This document shows, piece after piece, positions 44,300 to 57,452 of a DNA stretch of 64,000 bases; position 1 is the stretch's first letter; each line of letters opens with the position of its first letter. The notes under the pieces were generated by a model that was not told where the DNA came from, did no database searches, and saw nothing but the letters and a program-made list of their open reading frames with translations. The DNA comes from Macrothele yani (lineage: Eukaryota; Arthropoda; Arachnida; Araneae; Macrothelidae). A program made the position numbers and the translations under genes. Location: NCBI GenBank assembly GCA_039090855.1, contig CM076990.1, positions 194,623,232-194,687,231 of the forward strand, read 5' to 3'.

Positions 44300-44840
44300 G
44301 TCCTGGGATATAACTACTGGAGGGGCAGGGAGAGGTTGCCTTCCAAGAATGGTATGCTAGGGGCATAAATTCATGCTCTATGAGGGGGTAAAAAATAGAA
44401 ATGTGCAGTGTGAGAATAAATTAACTGAAAATTGTATCTCAATAAGCAAGTTATATAATTTAGTATTTTATTTCAAAAACTTTAGTTAGTCACATATAGT
44501 ATTCTGCACGGCTAACCAGGGTACAGAGATGCAAACTTTGTGAGGTGCGGACCCTTCATATGCATGAAAGAATTGTCCGAAAAAGTGGAGAGAGGCATGC
44601 AAAACAATATGTGGATATGCTTAACCTCCATGACCTTTTTGAATACACCATGGAGATGAAGAGCTAATTAGTCACTGTGCTCCGCTGCAGAAAGCTTCTC
44701 TGGGCATTCATATAAACCCTAAGTGGAATCTTCCTGCGCCCCCATTCTGAAAGCATCTTCTTATTACTTTCACTATCTGATACTCATTTGTTCTGTACTG
44801 GTTCATTTTCTATGCATTTCTGTGGAGTGCTGTGTTTCCT
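44300..44840. repeat. Unclassified interspersed repeat, copy 1
   Basis: Direct copy of 62440-62890: shared GGGCATAAA, ACTGAAAATTGTA, GTGGA(A/G)AGAGGC, CTCTGGG(C/T)ATT and GTATTTCTGTGGAG-like blocks in the same order. No coding capacity. Probably a decayed mobile element. Confidence 0.7.
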
Positions 44841-46320
44841 GCATTCATACAAGTTTTACATTTTACTTGATATTCACAATTACTGGCTTTTGGTTATTTA
44901 TCTAGTTTTCACATTTTTAGTAAAATTATATCAAAAATTGGAAGTGAAATTTTCAAACAAGCATAATACTTTCCTACAACGAATGTATGAGAAAATAAAA
45001 ACTGTTTAGTCTTCGAGTGGAAATGGGGAACTTTTGAACTCAAAGGGGTGTAACTTCAAAGTCTTGCCCTCCCCCTTCCCAAATATGAAAAGCTTGCTCC
45101 AGCCCTGGAGGAGTCCACAGCCTCTGTATTTGCAGTGATCTCCTTTCCTTACAAAACAAATAAACCCACATCCAAGAAATTTCCATCTATCATTTTTTCT
45201 GATCTGAAATAATCACCAGCTTATTAAAAAAATTGAAGATAAACAAAGTATCAGTTATCTCACGTCATCTGCTGTACGATCTTTAAAATTCACTAGTTAC
45301 ATTCTCTACCATCCATCATTAACCTACAAACTTGTCAAAATCTTTCAAACTCATTGGTACAAGTCAGCCATCACCTATCTCTAACTACTATCCAATTAAC
45401 AACTAAAAACAGAGATTCACTGAACTCCTTAGGTTGTCCTGGGTGCAACGCATCTTTGCTTCAACATACTGTTGATAAAAATGTTATAACGCCAGCACAA
45501 TTGAGTGGAACATAAAAGAGTTATCGAGAAAGGCCTCCCATCTAAGTCTTTTTTCACTTGTAATATAATATACTTCTGCAATACCAAACTGGAATAACAT
45601 CAAAACAATTGAACCATTTACTAACAAAATTGCCTTATGCAACTGAGAAGGTATCAAAATATTATTGAATATAAACTCTTGAAATTCAGAAGCACCTCTC
45701 AATATTTCCATTATTTTTAAACTTCTTCAGGCAACTTTTCAATAAGACCCACCACATTAACTCTTGGTATCAGTTTGACTAGGGCTGATGTTCGCCATAG
45801 ATCTTACAGCAAATCTATTGTTAAATATTATACACAACAAATAATTAACATGAAAAGATCCTTCATTAATTCTCAAATTTAGAGATGTTAACAATAAATC
45901 ACAACAAAAATGATAAGGAAATTAAGTAACTACAATTCTGAGGATATACACGAAAATAACTTACAATTAAGCCTATGGTTTCTATCCAGGCTGGATTTAG
46001 CATATAACAATATTGTGGATCCTCCCAAAATGCATGTTCCTGTTTGTGTGTATGTTGCTTCCTTTGATCTTTGCCAGATTTTCTATATATAATTAAAAGT
46101 CAAATAATAGAAATAAGTTAGTTATAATAACTTATATCACTAACATCAAACAGCAAATGAGTGAATTTGATCAATTCCAAACCAGAAATGTATATATATC
46201 TTCCACATGATATGGTCATTAAATAAAATTTTCAAAATTAACCTCGCAATAAACATGTCACAATATAGTCAACTGTCAACATAATCAATAAATTAGTTTA
46301 AACTTCTGAGCAGCCAGCTA
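44841..46320. other. No gene seen
   Basis: Short AT-rich frames only; no family recognised. Confidence 0.5.
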
Positions 46321-46325
46321 CTTCG

Positions 46326-46725
46326 TATAGCTGAGCATAAAGCAGCTATAAAAAATTGCTCCAACAAGACTGGATTAGATAGGCATGTTAGAGAAACTGG
46401 GCACAGCATGGATTGGAATTCCCTTAAAGTAATCAGTTTCCAAAGCAATTTCCAAAAAGAAAACTGAAAGAAGGAATAGAGATTGAGAAAAATCAAAATT
46501 CCATCATCAATGACTGCAAAGGATTTTCCCTGCCTAACATCTGGCAGGATTTGTTGAAAAATAACCTAAACCGTCAAGGTTAACCGTAACCGTCAAGGTA
46601 AACCGTAACCATGAAAGTGACAACAACAAGACAGCCTGAAGAAGGAGAAGAGTTTTCTCCGAAAATTTGCTATTAATGAAAAAATTTCCTAGTAAATTCC
46701 CATAAGTTGCTTTAGATTACAAACA
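46326..46725 (+). mobile_element. Penelope-like element, 3' fragment
   Basis: It starts inside the GIY-YIG domain (IAEHKAAIKNCSNKTGLDRH) and runs through the same tail as 3098-3890, with a duplicated ACCGTCAAGG-TAACCGTAACC segment. This copy retains CCTGAAGAAGGAGAAGAG, then TTTTCTCCGAAAATTT, which is replaced by a hairpin in the first copy. It ends near CCCATAAGTTG. Confidence 0.8.
46636..46664 (+). ncRNA. Hammerhead-like core in PLE tail (candidate)
   Basis: CTGAAGA fits CUGANGA. GGAGAA pairs with TTCTCC as helix II, and GAAA follows at 46661-46664. The position in a PLE tail supports a ribozyme. The minus-strand copy at about 8090-8115 keeps the cores but has a weaker stem. Confidence 0.4.
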
Positions 46726-46780
46726 AGTGTACGATAAAAAAAAATCCAGTTACAAATTAATGAAAGATCAATGATGCCCA

Positions 46781-47474
46781 TCAGGGCGCAATTTTGACCG
46801 GAGTTAGTAGCAAATTGCTAGCAAGCAAATGCATTTTGCTAGTTATAAATAGTGGTTCTAGCAAAAATTGCTAGTGGAAAAATTTTGAATGCTTTAGTGT
46901 GAAATGTAAAGCGCCAATTGCATTGCATGTGTGGAATTAAGGTCTGCACCATGAAAAAAATTTGGCAGTGGCATGCTGGAAAAACATCAACAGCTGTGCG
47001 TTCCTTCCCCAAAACTTGTTGAATGACTAACTGTAGCTCACTCCTGGGTGAAAGCTGGGAGGCATTGCCAAGACTGAATTTCTTTTCACTCTAAATCCCC
47101 CCCCATGGTAAACCGTAACAAATTAGGCACTATGCTCACATTTGCCTCCTTTATCTAAAAGGTGGCAAATGTTTTACTGCCTTTTTCTGGAAGTAAAATT
47201 CTCCCCAGCTTCCAACCCTGTCTACCCAACCTGCCAGAATCGCATCTGCTGTTCACTGTTTCAGTAGGAGTAAAAATGTTGTAATCTTTTCAACATTACA
47301 ATGTGGCAGTTACAGGGGTGAAATCAAAATCTGTCATGATTGACTAATGGAGGGACATTTTAAAGTTTCTTTTGTATAATGTTAATAAACTATCGCTAGT
47401 AGATAATGCAATTTTCTAGCAAAATAAGGCCACTAGCAAATGTTGCTACAGCTTAAAAAGCAAAATCATGGTCT
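46781..47474. mobile_element. hAT-like non-autonomous element with 8-bp target duplication
   Basis: GATGCCCA flanks both sides (46773-46780 and 47475-47482). The left end TCAGGGCGCAATTTTGACC and right end (inverse AGACCATGATTTTGC) are weak inverted repeats; subterminal GCTAGCAAA-type motifs occur near both ends. 694 bp with no transposase. 8-bp duplications and a CAGGG-like start are typical of hAT. Confidence 0.65.
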
Positions 47475-47482
47475 GATGCCCA

Positions 47483-48180
47483 TATAACCCCTCAACATGA
47501 TTTTGAGATTACATAATTTTTGAAATATATATATTTATTTTTAAATATAATTCCTTAAATTAATCAAGCAGTTTTGGCAGCTGAATATCTTTTCTTGCAT
47601 TTTTAGCTTAAAACCAATAACTTCTAAAAAAAAAAAAAAAAACAGATTCAGCACCAGGCTACAGCTACCAAAAATTAACAGCTATTAAGGCATATATTTT
47701 CAAGCTACATCTGCAGAACTTGTCAACAGAATGGCCCTATGCTTACAAACTGACATACTCATTACATCTGACTTGACTTAGTCAAACAATATACATTTTC
47801 TGTATCAAAACTTGACTCAAGATCAAGTCCCTTAGTTCAGTTGCCACATCTCAACATGGAAAAGGCTAAATCTTTCTCCACCCTTCATTTGTTTCTTGAA
47901 CTCATATCCTCCTGCAGACAGATGACATATGCACATCTCTGCATCAACCCTCCACAGGACAACAAAAAGTCTGCATCAAGATAAGACCACCACAATCAAA
48001 ATTGAAGGATGCAAGTTGATTGTAAGATCCTCTAGCTCCCAGGTCACAAAAAATAATTGTAAATATGTATGTATATATTCCAATTAGTAGTTCTAATTCT
48101 GACTATTATATAGCTCTAATCATTCTACTATTCTCTTTTACATGCAATATTTCAAAGTAACTTGTACAAAATTCTAGCAG
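47483..48180. other. No gene seen
   Basis: AT-rich, with an A-run near 47626-47643. Nothing recognised. Confidence 0.5.
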
Positions 48181-48189
48181 ATAATGTTT

Positions 48190-48785
48190 ACCTTGGCATT
48201 CCTTTCTAGCGATGGGAACATTTCACGCACGTGTTTTCCGGTCTTTGTTGATGTTATTGTCCTAAAGTCCGTTGTATGCGATGACTGGCTTTACTTCTCA
48301 CACTTTTCGCTGGGTATACTCATTGGATCTTTGCCTTAGGATTCCAAACACATCAATTTTTACCGTTCTTTATACTCGAAATTTTCGCCCATCCTCTGGG
48401 CATCCTCAAGAGCGTGGCGACTTTACCACCAATGTTCGTGGTTAGCTTCGCGCTAATGGAGTCCGATACTCCTTGTTGCCATTCATCAGATATACTTTCC
48501 TGGATATATTTCATTATCAAGCCCGGCTGGTGCCATCTATGTTTCATTAAAAACAACTTTTTTTTTTTTTAATTTCTTCTCCTATCCTGGTTTTTTTGTC
48601 TTTTTTGCCAGTTTTTCTTTTGTTGTTGTTCTTCTTGTCTTATTAGTTCTTTCCACAGGCCCGATAATGTGCTAGGGTCGTTCTGGTTACATACCCTTGC
48701 TTTATTTTTATAGATTAATATTGCTTCTTTCCTCCTCATTTGCCTTTCCGATTATATATTCATTCCCCATGTGGAATTTCTTCGT
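48190..48785 (-). mobile_element. Penelope-like element, C-terminal and 3' tail fragment
   Basis: On the minus strand (about 48745-48575) a frame reads AILIYKNKARVCNQNDPSTL then SGLWKELIRQEEQQQKKNWQ. This aligns by eye with the C-terminal tail in the palindrome arms (SVLIEKNRSRLCNINEPSNL...). A non-coding tail follows with TTGAGGAT-GCCC...GGGC-GAAAA (48382-48409), another hammerhead-like arrangement with a changed first base. It is a third, more diverged PLE lineage. Confidence 0.65.
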
Positions 48786-50765
48786 TCGCACCATTTTCAG
48801 GCAGGGCGGACAAAATTAGCATGTTGAAGGCTGTTGCTGTCAGATAGATGCGATTAGTCGCATTACAATCGGCTTAAAACATAAGTATTCGAAGTGCATT
48901 GTACCCATCTTGTGTGGCGATGGGATTATCTCAAGGGTGCGTTAATGAGAGAAATGCAAGCTTAACAGTGTTTGCAGGTAGCCCAAAGGAGGTAAGGATT
49001 AAATCTGATTAAGTGAGTAAGGAAAATGTTTTGAGGTTTTTAGGAAAGAACACTTTTGAAGTAGCAGATGGGACCTTAGTTTTGAAGAGAGAGGTTGAAT
49101 CATGAAAATCAGCAAGCAAACGAAACAAGTTGTTTTCAGAGAGCAATTGGTATTGCGTCGTGTAGCTCAAGCACAGTTTTACGGGAAGCATGAAGTTCGG
49201 GCCTAGTGTCGATAGCACTGATGGAGACCAAGTCAAATGAAACATTTCATTAGCCTACCCTTCGAGAAGTCCCAAGCCACATAATTTTAGTGAAATAAAC
49301 TGTCTGCTTTTGTTATTGTTACAAAGGTTCCAGATTCTATAATTTTCTTTCAAGCAGTGATTCTTTTGGGAATGAACAACAAAATCATGTGACGACTGTC
49401 ATGCCATCGGGGCTATGTTGAGTAAGAACTAGAAAGGAGTGAGGGTTGTTACATTGATGGTCTCAACTGACCTGCTTACTTGCTACTACATGACCATGCT
49501 GTTGACTATCCAGAAATTCAAGTTTCATTAGGAACAGAAACTTACATTTTTTCATAGTGATTTTATATCATCATTAAGAATATTTCTGGTCCATTTTTGT
49601 TTTTAACAAATTGTGCCAAAATATTCCTAAAGATCCAGAAACTCTAGACGTTGACACCAGTATGGATCAAACTCTTAGTATGACAGCAGAAAACAATCCC
49701 TGTCAGAAATCAGACAGCAAGCCCTGTCAAGGCCTTGAGAAGCCAGTCATTGCATGACATGGCACTTTCCAAAAAGACTGATACGGACATCTGAATATCT
49801 ACATAATTTTCTTTTAGCATTTGTTCCTCACTGGGAAAACTCAATGATGCATGGTGTTATTTGTAAATACTTATTGTTTGCTTTGATTTTTGTAACTTCC
49901 ATGGTCATGTTTTATCATTTCATTTTTATTGGATCTCGTTAGAACCACAGAACTAACATTCCAGCACTCATTGAGAGTAGATGTATGTCAAGGAATCCTG
50001 TAAACCAACAGTTGTCTTTTTTATTCTAGTGCCTCTGAAATAAATAAGTTATGTTTTACTCAATGGAGTGAGATCAGCAAAAATATTTAGAAAAAGTAAA
50101 AAATGAAGAACATGATCACAAAAATATTAAAAAGGAGGAACATGATCATAAAATAAAAATAAACAATCAGGACTTTGTCAGAAAATTTCAAAATGTGGAA
50201 AACAACAGAACATTCTTACCTCTACTCGACCTGCATGACAAATTACCCAACTTCCATAACCTTAATTTGACCCCCACCACCTTTTTCTTATTTAGCAATC
50301 GTTTTGTGACTTTGGTGACCTGGTAGGATACCCTGTGTTAACATGGTAGTCATCATTTTGAAATCCCAATGCCAAAATTTCACGAGTGAGAAATTGTAGT
50401 GATTTCAAAACTTGCTGACTTTCGGGATAAAACTTGAGAAAGTGCATAATTGGCCCGATACAAATTTGAAAATATTTCTAACACCCCAAAATGATTACAC
50501 AAAATAAAAGCCAAACATTCTAGCTCCATAAATGAATTTAAGAACTTCTAAGGACTTTTATAGATGATGCATTTTTGTAAAGTACTATTCAATGTATTTT
50601 AGTCTTGACTTTTTTTTTTTTTTACTCACAAGGATTCGAACTATGGTCTTATGCAGAGGCTGCCCCATAGTAATGTATTATATATGCTGGTTTTCAGGAC
50701 TATGGAAAATTTTTGTTTATGCAGATTTCATGCATTTCACCATATACAATATTTCAAGAGAAGCT
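48786..50765. other. No gene recognised
   Basis: The minus-strand frame 49009-49245 might be an old retroelement end, but I cannot support it. The rest is AT-rich. Confidence 0.4.
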
Positions 50766-51310
50766 AACACACACACACACACACACACCACTAAGCTGTT
50801 CTTTGAGATTAGCACCTCAAAGAATGACAAACTGCCTGACTTATGTTTAACTGATGAAACTAGAATTTACTTACTGTTCGTGTATCAAACGTTTCCATTT
50901 TCAGCAATCTTGGCACACAGCTTGAGCTTCAATGACATCCATCACACGATGACACACAAGACCTTTTTGTTCTGATGCAGACATTCCTGAATCTGGTTAT
51001 CCCAAGATTTCTTGGGCCATCCTCTACCTTTCTTTCCTGCCCCTTGGGCTGAAAAACTTCTCTTAGTAAGCATCTCATCACTCATTTTTTCAACATGGCC
51101 AAACCACCTAAGAATATTAGTCTCCACCTTAATAACAACATTTTGCCTTACATTACACAACTGCAACACATCTTCATTTTTCACATGATCAGATAGAGTT
51201 TTGCCACAACCCCTCTCCTCCCCAATAAGTAATGCATCTCTCCAGCACACAAATGACTCCTATGTCTCTAATACAGACCCAGGTTTCACTGCTGTAATGA
51301 AAAGTAAATC
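50766..51310 (-). mobile_element. RTE family-1 3' fragment
   Basis: Minus-strand frame 51250-50942 contains NEDVLQLCNVRQNVVIKVET, then RWFGHVEKMSDEMLTKRSF and KKGRGWPKKSW, the C-terminal domain of family 1. The 3' tail is (TG)n here (CA repeat at 50769-50788) instead of (TGTA)n. The upstream cut is at an A-run near 51333-51355. Confidence 0.85.
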
Positions 51311-53949
51311 CCAAAACGAAATAAACAAATGAAAAAAAAAAAAAAAAAAAAAAAAATGTTGGACAATATAACAAATGAGTTATTTTTGGTAAACAAACAA
51401 TATAGATTCAGTTACTTGGATCAGACCTCATACCTGAAGAAGCTGCACATAGTAACCATAATAAGGCTTGAAAATTATGTTGCCCAACATGTCCCGGGTA
51501 CACAGAAATTCTAGCTCTTTACAATATTTTTTTTTTTAAAGTAATACTTTAAATTTTTCAATTTCTCAGTCAATGTTCTTACTACTCAGAGGTTCCTGTG
51601 CTTTATTTATCAAAATCAGTGGGTGTGTTTTGAGAGTTTAAAGGTCAAGAAATGAATGACCTTGAAAACTAACTTGCCCGTAGTATGATTGTGGATCTCA
51701 AAAGAAAGCTCATGCATTAAACTAAACTTTCAAATGGGCCCAATATGAGTTCCGTTGACCAATTGGGTTTACAATTATTTTTATAGGTGCAAATCAGCAC
51801 TGGACACTCGCCAGATGGCGATTAACTGACAACTTTGGCGATTAAATTTATTTTAGTGGTCACCAGTTCCGCCATTTGCCATTTTTAGCACCAATTTACA
51901 AATTATAATAATTCAGAAGTAAAAGGACGTGAAACCAGTCCTAACTAAGGATGAGCAAAAAACTTCGATGTTTTTCAACATCAAAGTTTTGCCACCGATA
52001 ATCAGTGTTTGAACCTCGATGCTGCAGACCCCTTTTGTGCGACGCGCAGCCGTTATACAAGAGTGCAGTGGCCCAAATGATCGGCCCACAATTTTGAACC
52101 GAGTAGTTCACGAATCATACAGCAGATATCGATGTGAATGATAATATCATTTATCAATCATATCTTTTTGAAATGAAATCTCCATGAATCATACTGTCAA
52201 AGAGCGATATTATAAAAAAAATAATATACAGTAAGAATCGAATGGAGAATAAGTTCATGTTTGCTATAGACTGTCCACGTACTTTCGCCGCAAAATGGGA
52301 GGAAGGCTAATTTTAGCCGAAACTTTTCCTACTACAGTTGAGGAAGGGTTGTTCACATAGGATGGTGGGTGAATTTATATAAGATGACACTGTCTGACAG
52401 AAATAACTTTTTCGAGCCGTTTGAACTGCAATAACGAGTGACTCGTAGTCCGGTGATGATGGCGGTCTCGCACCAAAAAGGCAGTCTCACACAAAAAGCA
52501 CTCTGCAGACGTTATTCCACCAATCAGAAATGAGCTTATACTCTTTCCAGACAAACTGTTTATCTTTTTCACTTGGGAATTTTCTGATTTTGTAATACTG
52601 TGTACATAATCTGATTGGAGGACTAACGTCTGCTGAGTGCTTTTTGTGCAGGACTGCCTTCCTGGCATCTCTACTTCAAAAGTGGGAATTTTGTCAGGCA
52701 TTTGCAATGGTAGTTTCATAAAGATAGGTGGCCTAGCAGGTAGGTCCTTTCATTTTTCTTTTGGAAGTTTTTATTTTTCTCGTTTCTGTGCCTGCTGAAA
52801 TTCGTTTGTTTTATTGGCTTTGCTTTTACTGGCATTTTCTTCTTGCTGGTGGCCTGTTATTTCCTTGTTCTCCTGCAGTACTATGTTCAGGTTCTGTGCA
52901 GTGTTCATGGGCTCGTGGCTCCGCGTCACTTTCGTTCGTTGTTCGTGGGAACATTTGCTGTTTCGTAATTAGTGTAAAGCATTTTTGTAATACTGTGTAC
53001 ATATTGCAATTTTTATTTTTAAGTACATTTCCAATGATCTATATTACGTTTCTATTATCTAAAGTCATGCAGTGTATCGCAAATATTCGGTTTTCTGCTC
53101 CTGTTTTCTGTGCTACTTTCCTGAATTTTTAGTCATTGATTCTTGGCAGAGGCATTCGTTTTGTATTTTTTGTCTCTTGACTTCATGTTTTTTTTCTGTG
53201 GTTCCTAGTTGGGTGTTCCTTCAGGTAGCAAGCCACGTGTTTCGTGCCACGTGGCAATGCTGTTAAAATATTGGAACTTATACCTTCAAAATTAAGTCTT
53301 TTTACAGGGTGAGTTTTTAAATTTTTTTCCATTTGTTAGTCTTCTTCCAAGTTGGGCAATTTTACATTGCTGTCTGTGTACATCGAATAAAAAATATTTT
53401 TTGTTATTTTGCAGTTTTTCCCCAGGTTATGTTTTCCGTTTCATTGGTCTAAATTATATGCCTATCTTGCAATATTTTTGGGCTCTGTATTAAAGTTTTT
53501 CTGTGTTTGTGGACGACGAGGAGTTATTTGGGTTGGGCGAGATATGTCGTAGATGCAATACGAAATTCAAAATCTTGCTTAATATTTAAGTTTCCGAGCC
53601 TATGTGGGCAGTTGTGATTTTTGGCGATTTTTGGGGACTTGTACCTTTTGCATCTATGACATAGCAGAAACCCAAGTTCAACTAGGTCTTTGTGGAAGTG
53701 AGTAAATGCTAAGTTTTGCTGGTCCTTGATAAAGCCAAAGCTCAGCATTTTCAAAGCTTTCTGCATTCCATCTTTTCTCCCTGCTCGTTTGCTTTGTTGT
53801 TTTTTATTTTATTTTATTTTCATTTAATTTTTGTTTCATATTTTAGCTCCTGCTGTAGTTATATCTGCTTATCGTAAGTATTGTTTCTGAGAATTCTTCT
53901 CTGCTGCTTTTGCATGTTTGGGTTTTCAGATTGTCTGTTCGTTTCGTAG
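51311..53949. other. No gene recognised; one long hairpin
   Basis: 52479-52529 and 52614-52662 are inverted ~49-nt arms (AAAAAGCACTC and CAGACGTTA in both) around an ~85-nt spacer. The minus frame 53524-53766 (FTHFHKDLVELGFLLCHRCK, Cys-containing) and the plus frame 52761-53132 match no family I know. The region near 53500-53950 may be LINE 5' sequence. Confidence 0.45.
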
Positions 53950-56900
53950 TGAGCGATGGGTTTGCCTCCTCGGGGCGCTCCGTGGTAACAATGGCACACA
54001 CAACAGCAACTAGGGCCCCTGTGAATCTTGGAGAGGTGTTAGCTAGTTTTGTGTGACATTGGCAAAAAGACCCCAACTCACTGGGTTTTGTTCCAGAATC
54101 CTTAGGTTGAATGACCAACTGGAACCCTCAGCTGTGGGCTAATCCCCCACACTGATGTACTTACCTGATTAAAAAGACAAAAAGAAATCAATATCCCTCA
54201 AGTGTGGGATATGGTAGACCTACCACACTTGAGAAGGACGGTCCACCACGGAATCGACCTGGACATTCTAAACGGCATATGAGAAAGAGATCTTGGCTGA
54301 GTGAATGTAAGATTGGTGTATGGAATACTAGAGGTATAAATGGCAAGATGAGTGAGGTGATTGAGGAGATGAATAAGTATAGACTGGATGTGCTGTGTCC
54401 AAGTGAAACCAAAAAGAAGGAAATTGGAGTAGAAGAAGTGAATGGCACAGTGAGTGTGTGGTCTGGAGTATTGGATAATGTGAGAGGTCAGGCTGGTGTA
54501 GGTGTGATTTTAAGTGAAAAGATGAAGAACAACTTGATTCACTATAGTTGTGTAAGTGAGAGAATTCTCTGGATTCATTTGAAAGAGAAACTTCAGAGAA
54601 TCGTAATTGTTGTAGTGTATGCTCCTTGTGACTCTGAACATTCTGATAAAAAGGAAGATTTCTGGAGTGAGCTAAAAGCTGTTTTGAGCCAGTTTGATGC
54701 TAAAGAAAGAGTTATAATAGCAGGGGATTTCAATGCTAGAGTAGGTGTGCAGAATGAAATTTCTGACAATGTTCTGGGTATGTTTAATGATCCTTGTGTG
54801 AATGGTAATAGTGAAAGATTAATTGAACTCTGCATTGAGAATGGTTTGTGTGTATCTAATACGTTTTTCAACCACAAGCATATCCACACATATACTTGGG
54901 AAAATCGTACTCTTGATCAAAAGAGTGCGATAGATTTTGTTTTCTACGATCAGCATCTGAAACACTTAGTTGTTGACACTCGTGTGATGAGATGTGCAGA
55001 TGTTGGCTCTGATCACTACTTGGTAGAGTCGCGAGTGAAACTGAATGTTGGTTGGAGGAAAAGTAACAGGAAGAGGTCTAGGGTGGAAAGAATAAAGATT
55101 GAAAGGCTTCCTGAGGATCATTAGCATTATGCTAACTTTCTCAGAGAACCATTGAAGGAGCTGAAGTCATGTGAGAGGGATGTAGAAAAGAAGTGGGAAT
55201 GTTTTAAGAAATGTGTTGTTACTGCTGTTAAAGAGGTCCGTGGCACCACAATAGTGGGTAACAATAGAGGTGATGCTTGGTGGAATAGTGAGATTGAAGA
55301 GGCAGTAAAGAGAAAGAAGGAAGCCTATTTGGGGATGTTGCAAGGCAGAGTCTCTGTGGTTGAATATCGCTCAAAGAAGCATGAAGCTGCTAAGCTGGTT
55401 CACCAGAGTAAGGTGGGAAGGTTTCAGACACTGATCGGAGAAGGTGGAAAGGTTTCAGACACTGATCGGAGAAGGTGGAAAGGTTTCAGACACTGATCGG
55501 AGAAGGTGGAAAGGTTTCAGACGCTGATCGTAGATAGGAAGGAGAAGGTGGAAAGGCATGAACTGGCTTTTTGGAAAGATAGGAAGTCTTTCTGGAAGTA
55601 CATGAGACTTAGGAAAAATAGGGGAAACAAAGTTGTAAGTTGTGTGAAGAATGAGATTGGGGAAATGATATGGGAGTCCAATGAGTTAAGTGAAAGATGG
55701 GGTGAATACTTCTGTTAGTTATTAGATCAGGAAAGCAAAGATGAGTCTGAGACAGATGCAGATGATGTCTCAGTGAGGGATGGAAGCACAGGAAAGATCT
55801 CAAGAGAAGAAGTGTGTAAAGCTCTAAAATCTCTTCAGAATGGTAAGGCTCCAGGAGTTGATGGCATAATTGTGGAGATGTTGAAATATGGTGGTGACTC
55901 TGTAATTGACTGGTTAACTGAAATTTGCCAGTTGTGCTGGGAGTTAGGAATGGTCCCTCGGGATTGGAAAAATGCTATTATTGTTCCCTTGTATAAGGGA
56001 AAAGGTGATCAGACTGAATGCAAGAATTATCGTGGCATTCAGTCTGATCACCTTTCCCTTATACAAGTCTACTAAGTGAGCCAGGGAAAGTGTTTGGTAA
56101 GGTTGTTATTGAAAAAGTACAGGGTCTTACATCAGAAAAAGTGTGGGACGTTCAGAGTGGTTTCATGCCTGGTAAAGGCTGCACTAACCAGATTTTTGCA
56201 TTACACACGATGATTGAGAAGTATCTGGCTGTTGGTAAGAACGTTTTTACTGCCTTCATAGATTTGGATAAAGCTTACGACCGAGTAAATAGGACACTTT
56301 TGTGGAAGGTATTGAATGAATATGGTGTTGCTGGGAATCTACTTAATAGTGTAAAAGCCATGTATGCTGGTAGCAGAGCTTGTGTACGAGTGAATGGTGT
56401 TTTATCAAAACGGTTTTTTATTGGTGAAGGAGTTAGACAAGGTTGTGTAATGTCACCATGGCTGTTTAATATATTTATGGACGCATGCATGCGCGATGCC
56501 AAAATAGATGATAGTGGTTTATGTCTTGGTGATATCTGTGTGTGCAGATAGCTGTATGCTGATGACACTGTCCTGTTGGCAGAGAGCAAAAGTGATTCGC
56601 AGAGTATGTGGTCTCGGATGTACGAAATTTGCATGAAATTCAAACTGAGTATAAATAAGGGAAAAACCAAAGTTATGGTTTTTGAGAGAAGAACTGGTAG
56701 CACTGAATGTAATGTAAGTCTAAATGGCACTGTGATTGACCAGGTGAGTGAGTTTGTGTATTTAGGAAACATGTTTGACAGAACAAATTGGATGGTGAAA
56801 TTAGTAGGCGAGTGAATTCTTCATTGAAAGTCTTAGCTGCTCTGGGAGGTTTTCACAGGAATGATGGGTTCTCTAGAGAGTCCCGCATGGCTGTGTATGA

Positions 56901-57452
56901 AAGTGTAATTGTTCATACGCTGATGTATGGCAGTGAAACCTGGGTACTGCAGAAGAAACATAGGAGTCGTTTGTGTGCTGGAGAAATGCGTTACTTACGG
57001 GGGGGGGGTGGCAAGACATGGTCCGATTGTGTGAGGAATGAAGATGTGTTGCAGTTGTGTGATGTGAAGCAAAATGTTGTTAGCAGGGTGGAGACCAATA
57101 TGCTTCGGCGGTTTGGCCATGTTGAAAGAATGAGTGATCAGATGCTTACTAAGAAAATCTTTTTAGCCCAAGTGACAGGAAGGAAAGGCAGAGGAAGGCC
57201 AAGGAAGACATGGGTGGATCAGATTCAGGAGTGTCTGCACGAGAAAAAGATTATGAGTATGAAGTATAAAAGATCTTGTGTATGGCGTGTAATGGATATC
57301 AGCGAAGCGCGAGTTGTATGTCAAGATCGCTGTAAATGGAGAAGTTTGATACGACAACAGTAAGTAAAAATATCTGGTAGTTTGTATTTCTTTTTAGAGC
57401 TAACCTCTGAATCTCAGAGAACAGCTTAGTGATATGTATGTATGTATGTATG
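53950..57452 (+). mobile_element. RTE-clade LINE, family 1, copy C, full length or nearly so, dead
   Basis: The 5' UTR (GTTTGCCTCCTCGGGGCGCTCC onward, with only CCTCCTCGGGGCGCTCC clearly shared with copy A) leads to a 306-codon endonuclease frame (54204-55124): IGVWNTRGINGKMSEVIEEM, IIAGDFNARVG, and CADVGSDHYLV. The RT follows (about 55770-56830): NGKAPGVDGI, CKNYRGI, FIDLDKAYDRVNRTLL, GVRQGCVMSPWLFNIFMDA, and YADDTVLLAE. The C-terminal domain (FGHVERMSDQMLTKKIF, RKGRGRPRKTWVDQ) runs to 57363, with a (TGTA)n end at about 57431-57452. Damage: a 31-bp unit in four tandem copies (about 55413-55530), a 31-nt inverted insert at 56037-56067, and TAG in place of Leu just before YADD (56549-56551). 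Confidence 0.9.

Noticed and set aside
49009..49245. Minus-strand frame as a retroelement C-terminus
   Set aside because: Only a vague resemblance; no motif strong enough to support a call.
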